From a virus, in the IMG/VR virus record IMGVR_UViG_3300026382_000175, positions 16,915-80,914 of that record: 64,000 bases of DNA; one strand, written 5' to 3'. Under the pieces are notes generated by a model. It was not told the origin of the DNA and did not search any database. It saw only the letters and a list, made by a program, of their open reading frames with translations. Within the stretch, counting starts at the first letter, position 1. The number at the start of each line of letters is the position of its first letter. Below, piece after piece: positions 51,387 through 60,212 of the stretch. Both the position numbers and the translations under genes were made by a program.

Positions 51387-52142
51387 ATGGAATTGAAGTA
51401 CACTGAACCTGTTAATGGTAAGGAAAGGGTTATTAAGCTAGTTGACATCAACTTAATTGAACCTTCTCCACTACAAAGGGAAATTAGCGAAAAGCATGTT
51501 GACAACTTAGTTAAGTCTATGACCAAGCTAGGTTTCTTAGACCCTCTTATTGGATATGAAAGTAATGGTAAGTACTGGATTGTTAATGGTCAGCATAGGC
51601 TAATGGCTCTAAAGAAGTTAGGAGTTAGTGGAGAAATACCAGTTTTAGTAATTCCATTTGAAGATGCTAAGTACATACTTGACATGAACATTGAAAAAGC
51701 TCCTAATATCAAGGATAAGTCAATTGAAGCTCTAAAGGTTTATAAAGAGTTTATCAAAACTGTACCAAACGAAACTGAGTTTATAGTGGAAGATACTATT
51801 GGAGAAATGTGCTTAGTAACCTTTGGACTGTGCTACGCCACGGATAGTCGTTTTCCAGCTTCTACTTTCTACAACCTGATTAAGAAAATTGACAAAGCTG
51901 AAAATGTTCCTCTTTCAGAAGGATTAGCTCTAAGACAGGAAAGAGCTAATAAGTTAATGGAACTCAGAGAAATTTTCAACCAGAAAAAGCAGGAATTTAT
52001 TGAAGCTGGTTATGATAAGTATCAGGTGGGTAATATTGTTATTAGTTTATCCAATCCTTGGGGAAGGAAGAGGTTGATAGAAGAGAACTTTGATGAAGGG
52101 ATTGATATGATTATTGAAAAAATGAAAAGCCTTACTCCTTAA
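51387..52142 (+). CDS. ParB-like protein (251 aa)
   Basis: N-terminal ParB/sulfiredoxin fold: INLIEPSPLQREISEKHVDNLVKSM, FLDPLIGYESNGK and IVNGQHRLMALKKLG, where GxxR binds nucleotide. The C-terminal 130 residues are helical. Many phage ParB-like proteins are nucleases, CTPases or regulators rather than partition factors. No ParA or clear parS site is present. Confidence 0.78.
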   Translation: MELKYTEPVNGKERVIKLVDINLIEPSPLQREISEKHVDNLVKSMTKLGFLDPLIGYESNGKYWIVNGQHRLMALKKLGVSGEIPVLVIPFEDAKYILDMNIEKAPNIKDKSIEALKVYKEFIKTVPNETEFIVEDTIGEMCLVTFGLCYATDSRFPASTFYNLIKKIDKAENVPLSEGLALRQERANKLMELREIFNQKKQEFIEAGYDKYQVGNIVISLSNPWGRKRLIEENFDEGIDMIIEKMKSLTP

Positions 52143-52155
52143 ACTAGTTTAACTT

Positions 52156-52179
52156 AGAGCTCCCCAAGAAGGGAGCTCT
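52156..52179 (+). terminator. Terminator after the ParB-like gene
   Basis: 9-bp stem AGAGCTCCC with GGGAGCTCT, 6-base loop, then TTATCC. It ends the unit begun by the sigma70-type promoter at 50965. Confidence 0.65.
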
Positions 52180-52216
52180 TATCCTTAACCTAACTAAGTT
52201 AAGAGGAGTTAATGTT

Positions 52217-52402
52217 ATGGGATTTAAGGAACTGGAAAGGGATTGTAAGGTTAATAAAGATTGGAAACTGAAGTGTCCAGTATGCCAATCCTCTTATTTG
52301 GAAATTTCAGAGTTCCCAGAGTTTGAAAAGCTTTTGTGTACTTGCAATAAGTGTGGGATTGATTTTATTGTTCACGCAAAGAATTATAAGAAAGCTGAAT
52401 AG
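52217..52402 (+). CDS. Small zinc-ribbon protein (61 aa)
   Basis: KCPVCQSSY and LCTCNKCGIDF give CxxC...CxCxxC. The fold is a standard ribbon. It precedes the transglycosylase gene by 10 bp. Confidence 0.65.
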   Translation: MGFKELERDCKVNKDWKLKCPVCQSSYLEISEFPEFEKLLCTCNKCGIDFIVHAKNYKKAE

Positions 52403-52412
52403 TGAGGTAGAT

Positions 52413-53075
52413 ATGAAATCCAAACTTTTACTAGGTTCTATCTTAGCCTTACTAGGGCTTAATTCTATTCTAACTTTGTCTTATGTTCACTCTTCCTTGC
52501 AGGAAGCTAAAACACTTATAAAGCAGGTACAGGTTCAGCAGAAGGAGACTCAAGCTAAGCTTAATCAAGAACTTAATGAAGTAAGGAGTAGGTTAGTTAA
52601 CTTAGAGGCTAAAGTTAATCATTGTGAGACTAAACCAAAACCTTCAGTCCTTAATAAACTAGAGTCATTTATCAAAAGAGTAAATCCTAAACTTCCTTCT
52701 AACCAAGTTAGTCTGATAGCTAAAAGTTTAGTAGAATCTAGTAAAGAGTTTAATGTACCTCTATCTATATTAATAGCAATAGCTTGGCAAGAATCTCATT
52801 TTAATCCTTATGCGTGTTCTAACTATGGATGTATAGGAATAATGCAAGTTAATCCTAAAGTGTGGTCTGAGACTCTTAACATTCCTGAATCTGTGTTAGT
52901 TTATCCTGATGTTAACATTAAAGTTGGAGCTTATATCTTAAGGTACTATTACAACCAGACTGGTAGTTGGAAAGAGGCCATTAGAAGGTATTATGGGATT
53001 TCTCCTTACGCTAAAATATATCATGAAAAGGTTTCCAAGAAAATTAGCTTGGTTAAAACTCAGCTGTTTATGTAA
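52413..53075 (+). CDS. Membrane-anchored lytic transglycosylase (220 aa)
   Basis: The ATG at 52413 (MKSKLLLGSILALLGLNSIL) gives an N-terminal signal-anchor. A coiled coil (about 28-70) follows, then an SLT-type domain with catalytic Glu in IAWQESHFNP, GCIGIMQVNP and AYILRYYY. Cleaves peptidoglycan from the periplasmic side. It closes the plus arm, before a two-way terminator. Either a signal-arrest endolysin or an entry enzyme. Confidence 0.8.
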   Translation: MKSKLLLGSILALLGLNSILTLSYVHSSLQEAKTLIKQVQVQQKETQAKLNQELNEVRSRLVNLEAKVNHCETKPKPSVLNKLESFIKRVNPKLPSNQVSLIAKSLVESSKEFNVPLSILIAIAWQESHFNPYACSNYGCIGIMQVNPKVWSETLNIPESVLVYPDVNIKVGAYILRYYYNQTGSWKEAIRRYYGISPYAKIYHEKVSKKISLVKTQLFM

Positions 53076-53083
53076 TACTGAGT

Positions 53084-53111
53084 ACAGCCTAGCTACTGTT
53101 AGCTAGGCTGT
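53084..53111. terminator. Two-way terminator between converging arms
   Basis: 12-bp perfect stem (ACAGCCTAGCTA with TAGCTAGGCTGT), 4-base loop. It contains the stop codon of the minus gene (TAG at 53105-53103) and follows the plus gene by 8 bp. U-runs are poor on both sides. Confidence 0.7.
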
Positions 53112-53399
53112 GTTGCTATTCTCTGAACAACTAACAACAATATGATTTAAACACCCTACCACTACATCTCCACACCTAGCCTGTCCTATCTTATTAACCC
53201 TTACAGTATCAGAACAAGTAACAATAATACCTAAATGTCCACAATTCCCTATAACTAGATCATAACATCTAGCGTTCCCTTTTTGATTAGTACTAGTATT
53301 ACCAGAACAATTAACAATAATTCCTACTGTACCTATACACCCATCATGACAACAACACACTCCAGCTGTTAAATCAGTACATCTAGCTAATCCCTTCAT
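53103..53399 (-). CDS. PAAR-like tail spike tip, Cys-rich (98 aa)
   Basis: Three PAAR-type units: GLARCTDL..., GNARCYDLVIGNCGHLGIIV and GQARCGDVVVGCLNHIVV. PAAR proteins sharpen the tip of contractile tail spikes (as in T4 gp5.4) and bind a metal. This one has 12 Cys, far more than usual, with ARC-x-D and (I/V)V-x-CS repeated. It may bind several metals or disulfides for heat stability. It supports a contractile tail. Confidence 0.8.
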   Translation of the reverse strand: MKGLARCTDLTAGVCCCHDGCIGTVGIIVNCSGNTSTNQKGNARCYDLVIGNCGHLGIIVTCSDTVRVNKIGQARCGDVVVGCLNHIVVSCSENSNTA

Positions 53400-54092
53400 C
53401 TAAACAATCTCCTGTAAATCATTTAGGTAATCTTGGAACTTTTCTTTAGGAGAAAGTGTTTTGTTAACCACATAACTAGCTTTGTCTTTTACATCTTTAG
53501 GAACATTTAAGGTTTCTTGATAAATCTGATGAGCAGATTCGTTGAAGATAGAACTAGCAGAAAGAGCATCTTGCTGAACAGCACTTAAACAGTTAAGGAA
53601 GTTAGAGACTTCTTTAATAACATTAATAATATCGCTAATTAAATCCTTCACTCCTCCTAATACAGAGGATAGCTTACTAGCAATATTCCCTATCTCTTCT
53701 ATTAGAGAATTTAAGTACTCTGAATTAGAGTTTAATGCATCACAAGGGTTATTAGCTTCAGAAATTTCCTGTAACTTGCTGTTAAGTTTATCTAAGTTGC
53801 TAACAGGAGAACCAGAAGTGAGTAAATCTTGAGCTTTCTTAAGGAGTTCTGATTGAACATCTATTCCATCAAATTCTTTAGCTATACACTGTACTAAATC
53901 TGTTGCTGTTTTGTAAGCTGAACTGCAAGCATCAATTAAAGAATCAGTAACACTATCTAAATAGCTTTCTAATTCATCTAATACTGAATTACAGTTTAAG
54001 TTAGGATCGGATTCTACTAAAGACCTAATTTGTTTAATCTTATCTTTAGCTTGCAGGTACTTAGTATAGTAAGCAGTATCAAAAACTCCCAT
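53400..54092 (-). CDS. Helical virion-like protein (230 aa)
   Basis: All helical with several Cys, Ser/Asn-rich linkers and LSSVLGGVKDLISDIINVIK, an amphipathic stretch. Directly upstream of the PAAR-like gene (0-bp gap), so a tail-tip or baseplate-hub partner is likely. Confidence 0.6.
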   Translation of the reverse strand: MGVFDTAYYTKYLQAKDKIKQIRSLVESDPNLNCNSVLDELESYLDSVTDSLIDACSSAYKTATDLVQCIAKEFDGIDVQSELLKKAQDLLTSGSPVSNLDKLNSKLQEISEANNPCDALNSNSEYLNSLIEEIGNIASKLSSVLGGVKDLISDIINVIKEVSNFLNCLSAVQQDALSASSIFNESAHQIYQETLNVPKDVKDKASYVVNKTLSPKEKFQDYLNDLQEIV

Positions 54093-54136
54093 CTATTCCT
54101 ACTCCTCAGTTAGCTTTAATCACAATTAAGTTTCTT

Positions 54137-54142
54137 ATTATA
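54137..54142 (-). promoter_or_regulatory. Possible -10 box before the tail-tip genes
   Basis: TATAAT on the minus strand, 45 bp before the 230-aa gene, in an AT-rich gap. No convincing -35 at 16-18 bp, so weak or activator-dependent if real. Confidence 0.3.
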
Positions 54143-54163
54143 CAATTATTCCACATGAATCTT

Positions 54164-54727
54164 TTATTCAATTACTCCTTTTTCAATTAGTTTAAATCCA
54201 TTAGCTAAGCACAATTCATATACATCTTCAGGAGATTGTCTCCAGTAAGGTATTTCTTCTGGTAGAACACCTAAGTATTGTAAGATAAAGCAAGTTCCAG
54301 TAGAACATACAAACTTACCATTAGGTTCTGATTCCTTACCTTTGATAACAAATTTAATTATTTCAGTATAGTCGTAAGGTAATCCTGCTTGACAAATAAA
54401 ATCCAATATCTTGAAATATTCAGTATAAGTTTCATAGTCTACTTCTTTACCCAAGACTACATAAGGAGTACCTTTGGTATGGTAGCTAGGAGTAGTTAAT
54501 TGCCACTTAGCTCCAAAGATTCCTAAGTACTTATGTCTAGTATTTTCCCAAGCTTCTACTCTATAATAACCATCTAAATCAAATCCTACATGAGAGAACT
54601 TACTCCTAGTAAACCACTTAATAAGTTTGGATATCAAAGAAATGCCTTGAAAGAATATTACCCTGATTAGATAAGGCTTTTCAGAATCAAGGAATATCTG
54701 CTGGAGTTGAGAAGTCTTAAAGACCAT
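54164..54727 (-). CDS. Permuted NlpC/P60-like hydrolase (187 aa)
   Basis: SKFSHVGFDLDG (His) comes before GKFVCSTGTCFIL (Cys), the permuted order of YiiX/YaeF-type NlpC/P60 papain-like enzymes. They act on peptidoglycan or lipids. Sits beside the SLT gene, so wall penetration or lysis is likely. Confidence 0.75.
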   Translation of the reverse strand: MVFKTSQLQQIFLDSEKPYLIRVIFFQGISLISKLIKWFTRSKFSHVGFDLDGYYRVEAWENTRHKYLGIFGAKWQLTTPSYHTKGTPYVVLGKEVDYETYTEYFKILDFICQAGLPYDYTEIIKFVIKGKESEPNGKFVCSTGTCFILQYLGVLPEEIPYWRQSPEDVYELCLANGFKLIEKGVIE

Positions 54728-54734
54728 TTCAACC

Positions 54735-55310
54735 TCACCTACTTAGTTTGAAATAGTAGTAGTTAATCTTATCTACATAAGTAATAGTCTCCCTACAATG
54801 CTTTCCAGTAAACTTGCATAAGTTTTCCCTAAACTCCTTCCAATAGTAAGGCCTTCCTGCATCCTTCCACACTTTATAAATCCATCCCATACCAGCATTA
54901 TAACTAGCAAATATGTAGTTAAGCTTTTCTAAGTATTCTAGTTTTGGAAACTTCTTCCTCCACCACTTAGCTATTATCCAATCAAACTTAATACCAGTAG
55001 CTATATTAACTTCTGGAATAAGGAGTAGGTTAGGGTTTTTAATACCTAGCCATTTACCTGTTTGAGGCATAATCTGCATTAATCCTAGAGCACCTACATA
55101 ACTCTTAGCTTTAGGGTTTAGCAAACTCTCTTGAATTGCTTGAGCTTTAAACCATCTCCAGTCCAACCACCAAAAATACCTTTTACCATACCTTTGAAAA
55201 TAAACATCATATTTATGGTTGTTTATTACTTGGTCAATAGTTAACCCTTGAGCAGTATTAAAAAATCCTATAAACAGCCAAATAAGAAAAATCAGAATTG
55301 ACTTCTTCAT
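54735..55310 (-). CDS. Secreted lytic transglycosylase (191 aa)
   Basis: Signal peptide (MKKSILIFLIWLFIGFFNTA), then SLT-type domain: catalytic Glu in AIQESLLNP, GALGLMQIMP and IFASYNAGMG. Cuts the wall in the periplasm. Part of the lysis set with holin candidates and spanins upstream. Confidence 0.85.
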   Translation of the reverse strand: MKKSILIFLIWLFIGFFNTAQGLTIDQVINNHKYDVYFQRYGKRYFWWLDWRWFKAQAIQESLLNPKAKSYVGALGLMQIMPQTGKWLGIKNPNLLLIPEVNIATGIKFDWIIAKWWRKKFPKLEYLEKLNYIFASYNAGMGWIYKVWKDAGRPYYWKEFRENLCKFTGKHCRETITYVDKINYYYFKLSR

Positions 55311-55320
55311 AGCTTTCTAC

Positions 55321-55572
55321 CTAAAGCATGAAGTTGGTAAAAGCATAGATTAATCCTAAAGCTATTAATCCTATTATTAATCCTGAATAAATAGCTACTG
55401 CAATATTGCCTTCTTCAAATACCTTCTTGTGGATAATCTCAAACTCTTTTTGGAAAATGTGGAGTACGCTCATTCTAGTTAAGGTTATGGTAACTAGTGA
55501 TAGCATTATGAACAGTACTAATCCCAAAAGTTTAGAAATAGTTAACATTTGAATCGGATTAAGGGTTTCCAT
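55321..55572 (-). CDS. Two-span membrane protein, holin candidate (83 aa)
   Basis: Transmembrane spans at about 14-33 and 58-80 joined by a charged loop (HIFQKEFEIIHKKVFEEGN). NIAVAIYSGLIIGLIALGL resembles DUF350 membrane helices. Size, topology and place between a transglycosylase and spanin genes suggest a holin. AAAGGAG precedes the ATG at 55572. Confidence 0.5.
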   Translation of the reverse strand: METLNPIQMLTISKLLGLVLFIMLSLVTITLTRMSVLHIFQKEFEIIHKKVFEEGNIAVAIYSGLIIGLIALGLIYAFTNFML

Positions 55573-55584
55573 CACTTTACTCCT

Positions 55585-56364
55585 TTAGTAAGTTATTGCT
55601 AACTTTGTTAGTCCTTCTTGCTCTAAATACCACTTAACAATGGTTCTAGATTCAGGGCTAGGGTTAATGTAATATATTTTGAACTTGGTTTCTGGGAATT
55701 CTGAAAGTACTAAGTTAAAAATGTTAATCTCCTTATTAAGGTAAAATACCTCTGGTAATATGAAGACATGAGGGTCATTTTGTAAGAATGAATCCAATGA
55801 GGTTACTTCACAGATAGAATAGGCTAATCCACCTGATAAAAGCATCCCTATATTATCAATAGTTTCTTCATAAGGTAGATTCAAATCTAATATATACCTT
55901 AAGCGTTTGATAAAAACTTGGAATACTTTAGAGTGAGTTTTAAGGAATAAATTGGCTAATTCATGATTATGGTTTCTTAACTCTTCTGAATACTTTTCTT
56001 CAACTTCTCTAGCAGTCTCTAAAATAGGTTCAGGGTATAAAGAACAATTACGATAAGCTAAGATTGAGATGTAGTTGATTAATTGATGATACCACAAAGA
56101 CCACAAAGAATATTTTAGCCTTATTATGTTGTAAGTTTCAGGATAAAACTTCAGTCTACAATACCTCATTTCCATAAATGTATTAGAAATAGTTCTAGCT
56201 ATGATAGACAACCACTTACATCCACTAGCAGTTATCCTCAAATCTGTATCAACTTGTTCAAATGGAGGATTTTCTTTTATCTCAGGATAGTGAATGTTGA
56301 GGAGGATTTCCTTCATACTGATAATAGAACAGGTATCTAGTCCACAGGATTTGTCACAAGTCAT
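55585..56364 (-). CDS. Hypothetical protein (259 aa)
   Basis: Mixed protein with a Cys-rich start (CDKSCGLDTCSI) and a C-terminal alpha/beta part (HVFILPEVFYL...KFKIYYINPS). The ATG at 56364 overlaps the upstream stop (TAATG) and follows GGAGGAG, better than the ATG four codons earlier. Unrecognised. Confidence 0.6.
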   Translation of the reverse strand: MTCDKSCGLDTCSIISMKEILLNIHYPEIKENPPFEQVDTDLRITASGCKWLSIIARTISNTFMEMRYCRLKFYPETYNIIRLKYSLWSLWYHQLINYISILAYRNCSLYPEPILETAREVEEKYSEELRNHNHELANLFLKTHSKVFQVFIKRLRYILDLNLPYEETIDNIGMLLSGGLAYSICEVTSLDSFLQNDPHVFILPEVFYLNKEINIFNLVLSEFPETKFKIYYINPSPESRTIVKWYLEQEGLTKLAITY

Positions 56365-56771
56365 TAGCTCCTCCAAGTGATATTCTTAACATTATCAGAT
56401 ATTTCATCTAGCTTCTTTGGAATATCTTCCTCTAGCTTTTTCTTCATGCTATTCAGTAAGGATTTTACTTCCTCTAGTTTTTCAGTGATTAGTTGATTAT
56501 TAGCATCATTAGTCCTATCTCTAGATTCTATTAGTTTTTCTATACTGTTAATAAGGTTCTCAATATTCTTAAACTGAAGTTCTAATACTTTTTCATCAGT
56601 TTTAGGTTTATCAATTGGAACTGATATGATAAGTTTTGCCATAAATCCATAAAAAGTCCTAGTTAAGAAATATCCCCCTACTCCTCCTGCTCCCATAGAC
56701 ATAGAAACTACAACCAATTTCCAAGTTGGGTATTCTCTAATTGCCTTGTCCATTAGTTCTACTATTTCCAT
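56364..56771 (-). CDS. Membrane-anchored coiled-coil protein (135 aa)
   Basis: One span (about 17-38, KLVVVSMSMGAGGVGGYFL) and a long coiled coil after it (about 62-128). Could be a second holin-like or antiholin component, or a spanin-associated protein. Start lies within the o-spanin gene (35-bp overlap). Confidence 0.55.
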   Translation of the reverse strand: MEIVELMDKAIREYPTWKLVVVSMSMGAGGVGGYFLTRTFYGFMAKLIISVPIDKPKTDEKVLELQFKNIENLINSIEKLIESRDRTNDANNQLITEKLEEVKSLLNSMKKKLEEDIPKKLDEISDNVKNITWRS

Positions 56772-57069
56772 TTGATACTCCTTGTTGGGTGATCAATCTA
56801 CAAGACTGTAAATAATTTTGGAGAAGAATTAAGTACTGAGAAACTTGATAAGCAGAATCTGAATCATAGCAGTAATAGACTTTATTGTTCAGGTTAACTT
56901 TATATAAATTAACCTGAGGAGGTTGAGGTGGATTGGGAAGTTTAGGTAAATCACATTTATAAACAACTTTGGTTTTATAAACCACTTTAGGTTGACTGGG
57001 TTGAGTAGTAATACAACTACTTAGCAGTAGAGGAATTATTAGAAATAAAATCCTTAAATTGGAGAACAT
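56737..57069 (-). CDS. Outer-membrane spanin lipoprotein (Rz1-like, 110 aa)
   Basis: Signal peptide with lipobox LLSSC (Cys 19), then a Pro-rich stretch (LPKLPNPPQPPQ), the marks of an o-spanin. The gene starts inside the i-spanin gene in another frame (53-bp overlap). Links to the outer membrane, so the host is diderm. Confidence 0.78.
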   Translation of the reverse strand: MFSNLRILFLIIPLLLSSCITTQPSQPKVVYKTKVVYKCDLPKLPNPPQPPQVNLYKVNLNNKVYYCYDSDSAYQVSQYLILLQNYLQSCRLITQQGVSNGNSRTNGQGN

Positions 57070-57469
57070 TGCTTACCTCATCACTAGGATTAACTTCTAC
57101 CTTAATAGTTTGGTTCTTTAAAACTTTGTTAGTATGTTCTAATTTGTGGATAGTAGTTTTTAACTTAGTTAGCTTAGTGATTAAAGAATCTCTTTCTCTA
57201 ATTACTTGTTCACAAGTTTGTCTGTAAGAGTTATAAGTGGAGTAACAGGCTGTAAGTTGAGATTGAATAACTTTGAGTTGGCTGTTAAGGTTATCTATGG
57301 TAGCTTGTTTTTGTTTAATTTGTTGCTTAAGGGAGATAATTTTGTTTTGTAATATCTCAGTCTCTATCTTAAAGAATGTTAGTTCTCCCCAAATGAAGAT
57401 TGTTGATAATAATGCTATACCAGTTCTGCTGAATAGAAACTTTACGAGTATTGTTAAAATTGGTAGCAT
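57017..57469 (-). CDS. Inner-membrane spanin (Rz-like, 150 aa)
   Basis: N-terminal membrane anchor (about 4-28) followed by a long periplasmic coiled coil (IETEILQNKIISLKQQIKQK...). Together with the overlapping lipoprotein gene this is the Rz/Rz1 layout for fusing the two membranes at the end of lysis. Confidence 0.75.
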   Translation of the reverse strand: MLPILTILVKFLFSRTGIALLSTIFIWGELTFFKIETEILQNKIISLKQQIKQKQATIDNLNSQLKVIQSQLTACYSTYNSYRQTCEQVIRERDSLITKLTKLKTTIHKLEHTNKVLKNQTIKVEVNPSDEVSNVLQFKDFISNNSSTAK

Positions 57470-57479
57470 TGATTACCTC

Positions 57480-57845
57480 TTAGTAGGATTTATACATAGG
57501 AATAACCCATACCTTAACAGTTCCTTCAGAAGATAAATCGCCACTCATAGAAATATTAACCTGTAAAGCTTCCTCATTTTGAGCCATAGGAAGGTAAATC
57601 CTATACTTGCCTGCATTAAGAGCTCTTTTATATTCAACTAAGTTAGAACCATCATCCTGCTGAATAGGAAATATTTCACCTGTGGTAACTTCTTTAGCTC
57701 CAAAAGAAACAGTAATAGAATCTTCACTACCTTTAGTATAATCAATGTAAACCATGCAATCCCTTCTAGAATTCTCTACTTCTACTGAAATGCTACTATT
57801 AGATTCAGCAATCTTATTTCCATTCTTATCAAATACTTGGATCAT
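57480..57845 (-). CDS. Beta-rich virion-like protein (121 aa)
   Basis: Beta sandwich style (ISVEVENSRRDCMVYIDYTKG...GKYRIYLPM). Lies between fibre and lysis genes; may be a fibre-associated or decoration protein. Unrecognised. Confidence 0.55.
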   Translation of the reverse strand: MIQVFDKNGNKIAESNSSISVEVENSRRDCMVYIDYTKGSEDSITVSFGAKEVTTGEIFPIQQDDGSNLVEYKRALNAGKYRIYLPMAQNEEALQVNISMSGDLSSEGTVKVWVIPMYKSY

Positions 57846-57855
57846 TTCTCACCTC

Positions 57856-58269
57856 TTAAGGTAGAAATTTAGTAAGAGGGATATACTTCTCCCTAGTTGC
57901 AAAATAGATCTTATTATCAGGAATAGAGGAATCATTAAGGATTTGTTTATGTAGTTGCTTGATTATACCTAACCAACCAGTCCTAATTCCAACCTTGAGT
58001 AGTTGTTCCCAACTTTCCCTCAAGTCAAATACCTTACAAAGATTCTCTAGTTCAGTATTAAAATCAGATACCCCTTCTAAAATCTTGGCTGAGGACTCAT
58101 AAATAAGTTGACCTATTTTATCTACTGTAAGAGAACCTTTAGAGTAAGTTACAAGTTTGGTAGTGTGAAGTTTCCAATCAGCTTCATCGCTCCTTTGCTT
58201 CCATTCAGGGTAATAACGATGTATATAAACAGTGGTTAACTGAGATAAGACTAATTCCCTTTCAATCAT
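57856..58269 (-). CDS. Hypothetical protein (137 aa)
   Basis: Helical, Trp-containing protein (DLRESWEQLLKVGIRTGWLG). Follows the fibre gene by 15 bp; a fibre chaperone or connector is possible from position only. Confidence 0.55.
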   Translation of the reverse strand: MIERELVLSQLTTVYIHRYYPEWKQRSDEADWKLHTTKLVTYSKGSLTVDKIGQLIYESSAKILEGVSDFNTELENLCKVFDLRESWEQLLKVGIRTGWLGIIKQLHKQILNDSSIPDNKIYFATREKYIPLTKFLP

Positions 58270-58284
58270 AACTTAACTCCTCAA

Positions 58285-59700
58285 TTATTTCTTGAACTCT
58301 TCTTGAGAACCAATTGAATCCATCTCAGTATGCCAATCTACATAAAGTATCGGTAATTCACTGTTGAAAGTGTCATCATTATCAGTCCCTAACCTAGTTA
58401 ATCTGTGGAATACTATCTGGGATAGTGATTTAACTTGGTCAATAGCTCCAAAGTTAAGCAAAACATGTTTACCAATCATATCTTCCGTTATTTCAAAAGT
58501 TTTGGTTATAGTTTTAACATTCTTGTCCGTAGTACTAACTTGCTGATATTCTGAACCAGTATTTATAATTTCTACTGGAATAATTTCCCACTCCAGTTTC
58601 AACCTAACCTTTCCAGGATTAGCATCAGGAGGAATGAAAGAATGTATATGAAACATGCAATTACTATCATATTTAACTGAGTGGTTGAACTGAGTAAAGA
58701 ATGAGATGGAGCTAATAGTATTAGGAGGAAAAGCTAGAGTAGTGAAGGTGGGAGAAATAACTTCAGCATATACAGTGTAATAATCAAGAGGTATTGCATC
58801 AATAGGAACTTGTATGTCATAGTAAGGAGTTTCAGATAAGTTAGTTATTTGAACTAACTTATTTCCTTTTTCATCAGTAGTTACAGAGATATCAATATCA
58901 CTTTCATTAAAGTATCTTCTAACACAAATATAATCTACTAATAGTGGGTTGGATGTAGTGTCTGAGTCACAAACAAATTGGAGGTATTCCCCACCTTTGT
59001 AAAGGATACTTACTGATTTAACTGTTTTATTAACAGTTAGGTTCTTAAAGATAGTCTGGGTAGGTGTTAAAATAGCTTGATAATCATTCCACTTATTAGG
59101 TTGTTGAGAACCATTAGGATAACACAAACTAGTACAGATAGAATGATTACCAGTTCCTTTATCAGAAATTAAATAAAGGGAGCCCAGTCTAATACCTGAG
59201 TCAAAGTCCATATCTTTGGAATACATATTCCATTCTATTACTACATTAGTGGGAATGGATATCTTAGACTTAGTACCAAGGATGTTATTTCCTCCATTTA
59301 CCTTTAAATGACTGTTAGCGTCAAGCCCTCCATACTGGTAAGTCCAAGTATCTTCATCTAAGATATCAAAATCATCGTAAAGGAGGAATACAGCTTTATT
59401 GTTAGCACTACCTGAACCTGGAACGAATTTATAGGTTTTAGTCTCTCTGGGATTAAGAGATGTTTTTATCCAAACTTTATTCTTGTAGACTGCGTATTCA
59501 GTCTTCTGTTCATATTTGGTGGAAGCTAAAGCATATTCAATTATGTTAGGATCACCAGTAATCCTATTAGTTAACTGATCATTAAAGACTGTAGCATTAC
59601 CTGTTAATCTTAAAGAACCATCAGGAGCAAATTCAAATCCAATAGGAAAGGAGGGAGACCCTCCCTTACCTCCTCTGAAAAAGAAGTTTCCTAAACTCAC
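58285..59700 (-). CDS. Tail-fibre protein with lectin-like domain (471 aa)
   Basis: LLYDDFDILDEDTWTYQYGG...NGGNNILGTKSKI is a concanavalin/DUF2341-like jelly roll (about 103-280). The last 140 residues (MFHIHSFIPPDANPGKVRLKLEWEI...YVDWHTEMDSIGS) match a C-terminal fibre domain common in phages. Likely binds host surface sugar. Confidence 0.72.
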   Translation of the reverse strand: MSLGNFFFRGGKGGSPSFPIGFEFAPDGSLRLTGNATVFNDQLTNRITGDPNIIEYALASTKYEQKTEYAVYKNKVWIKTSLNPRETKTYKFVPGSGSANNKAVFLLYDDFDILDEDTWTYQYGGLDANSHLKVNGGNNILGTKSKISIPTNVVIEWNMYSKDMDFDSGIRLGSLYLISDKGTGNHSICTSLCYPNGSQQPNKWNDYQAILTPTQTIFKNLTVNKTVKSVSILYKGGEYLQFVCDSDTTSNPLLVDYICVRRYFNESDIDISVTTDEKGNKLVQITNLSETPYYDIQVPIDAIPLDYYTVYAEVISPTFTTLAFPPNTISSISFFTQFNHSVKYDSNCMFHIHSFIPPDANPGKVRLKLEWEIIPVEIINTGSEYQQVSTTDKNVKTITKTFEITEDMIGKHVLLNFGAIDQVKSLSQIVFHRLTRLGTDNDDTFNSELPILYVDWHTEMDSIGSQEEFKK

Positions 59701-59776
59701 TTCTACCTCATTTAATATTGTTTAGAAGTAATAAATGAAACATTAGTTGTCTGATTAAATGATAGTTGTGTATCTA

Positions 59777-60193
59777 TTATTTACTCTCCTTAATACCATA
59801 AATCTCTTTAAAGAGTTTACCTATCTTATCTTGTCTATCCATAAGTTTATCTATTAACTCTTTACCATTTATTAGAAACTCTACATCAGCACGAGTTTGA
59901 ATTGAATGATATTTGCTAAATGCATATTCAATCATTTCACGAGTTTCCTTATCCATCTTATCTTTGATTTCATTTGGGATGGCCTCTTCCCAAATCCTTG
60001 AAAGGAGAGCAAATATAAGGGAAATCATCTTGGCATTGTCTGCGACTGAATCATGTAGGTCAAATACTTCTTCATTTACTCTATAACGTAGCTGGTACTT
60101 CTTATGTCCGTAAGGCTTTTCGTCAGGGATTTCTTTAATCACCCTCTTAAACATGAAAGGTTTTACTTGCTTCTTTTCAATTTTGAATTTCAT
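59777..60193 (-). CDS. Hypothetical protein (138 aa)
   Basis: The ATG at 60193 has AAGGAGG 6 nt upstream; the longer frame into the upstream terminator is not used. Charged alpha/beta protein (YGHKKYQLRYRVNEEVFDLHD). Just downstream of the long fibre gene, so a fibre assembly factor is possible. Confidence 0.6.
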   Translation of the reverse strand: MKFKIEKKQVKPFMFKRVIKEIPDEKPYGHKKYQLRYRVNEEVFDLHDSVADNAKMISLIFALLSRIWEEAIPNEIKDKMDKETREMIEYAFSKYHSIQTRADVEFLINGKELIDKLMDRQDKIGKLFKEIYGIKESK

Positions 60194-60212
60194 TGTATCC
60201 TCCTTATTAAAA

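Noticed and set aside
51387-52142. Plasmid-type partition system
   Set aside because: ParB-like domain only; no ParA and no repeated parS near it, and phages often carry such domains for other uses.
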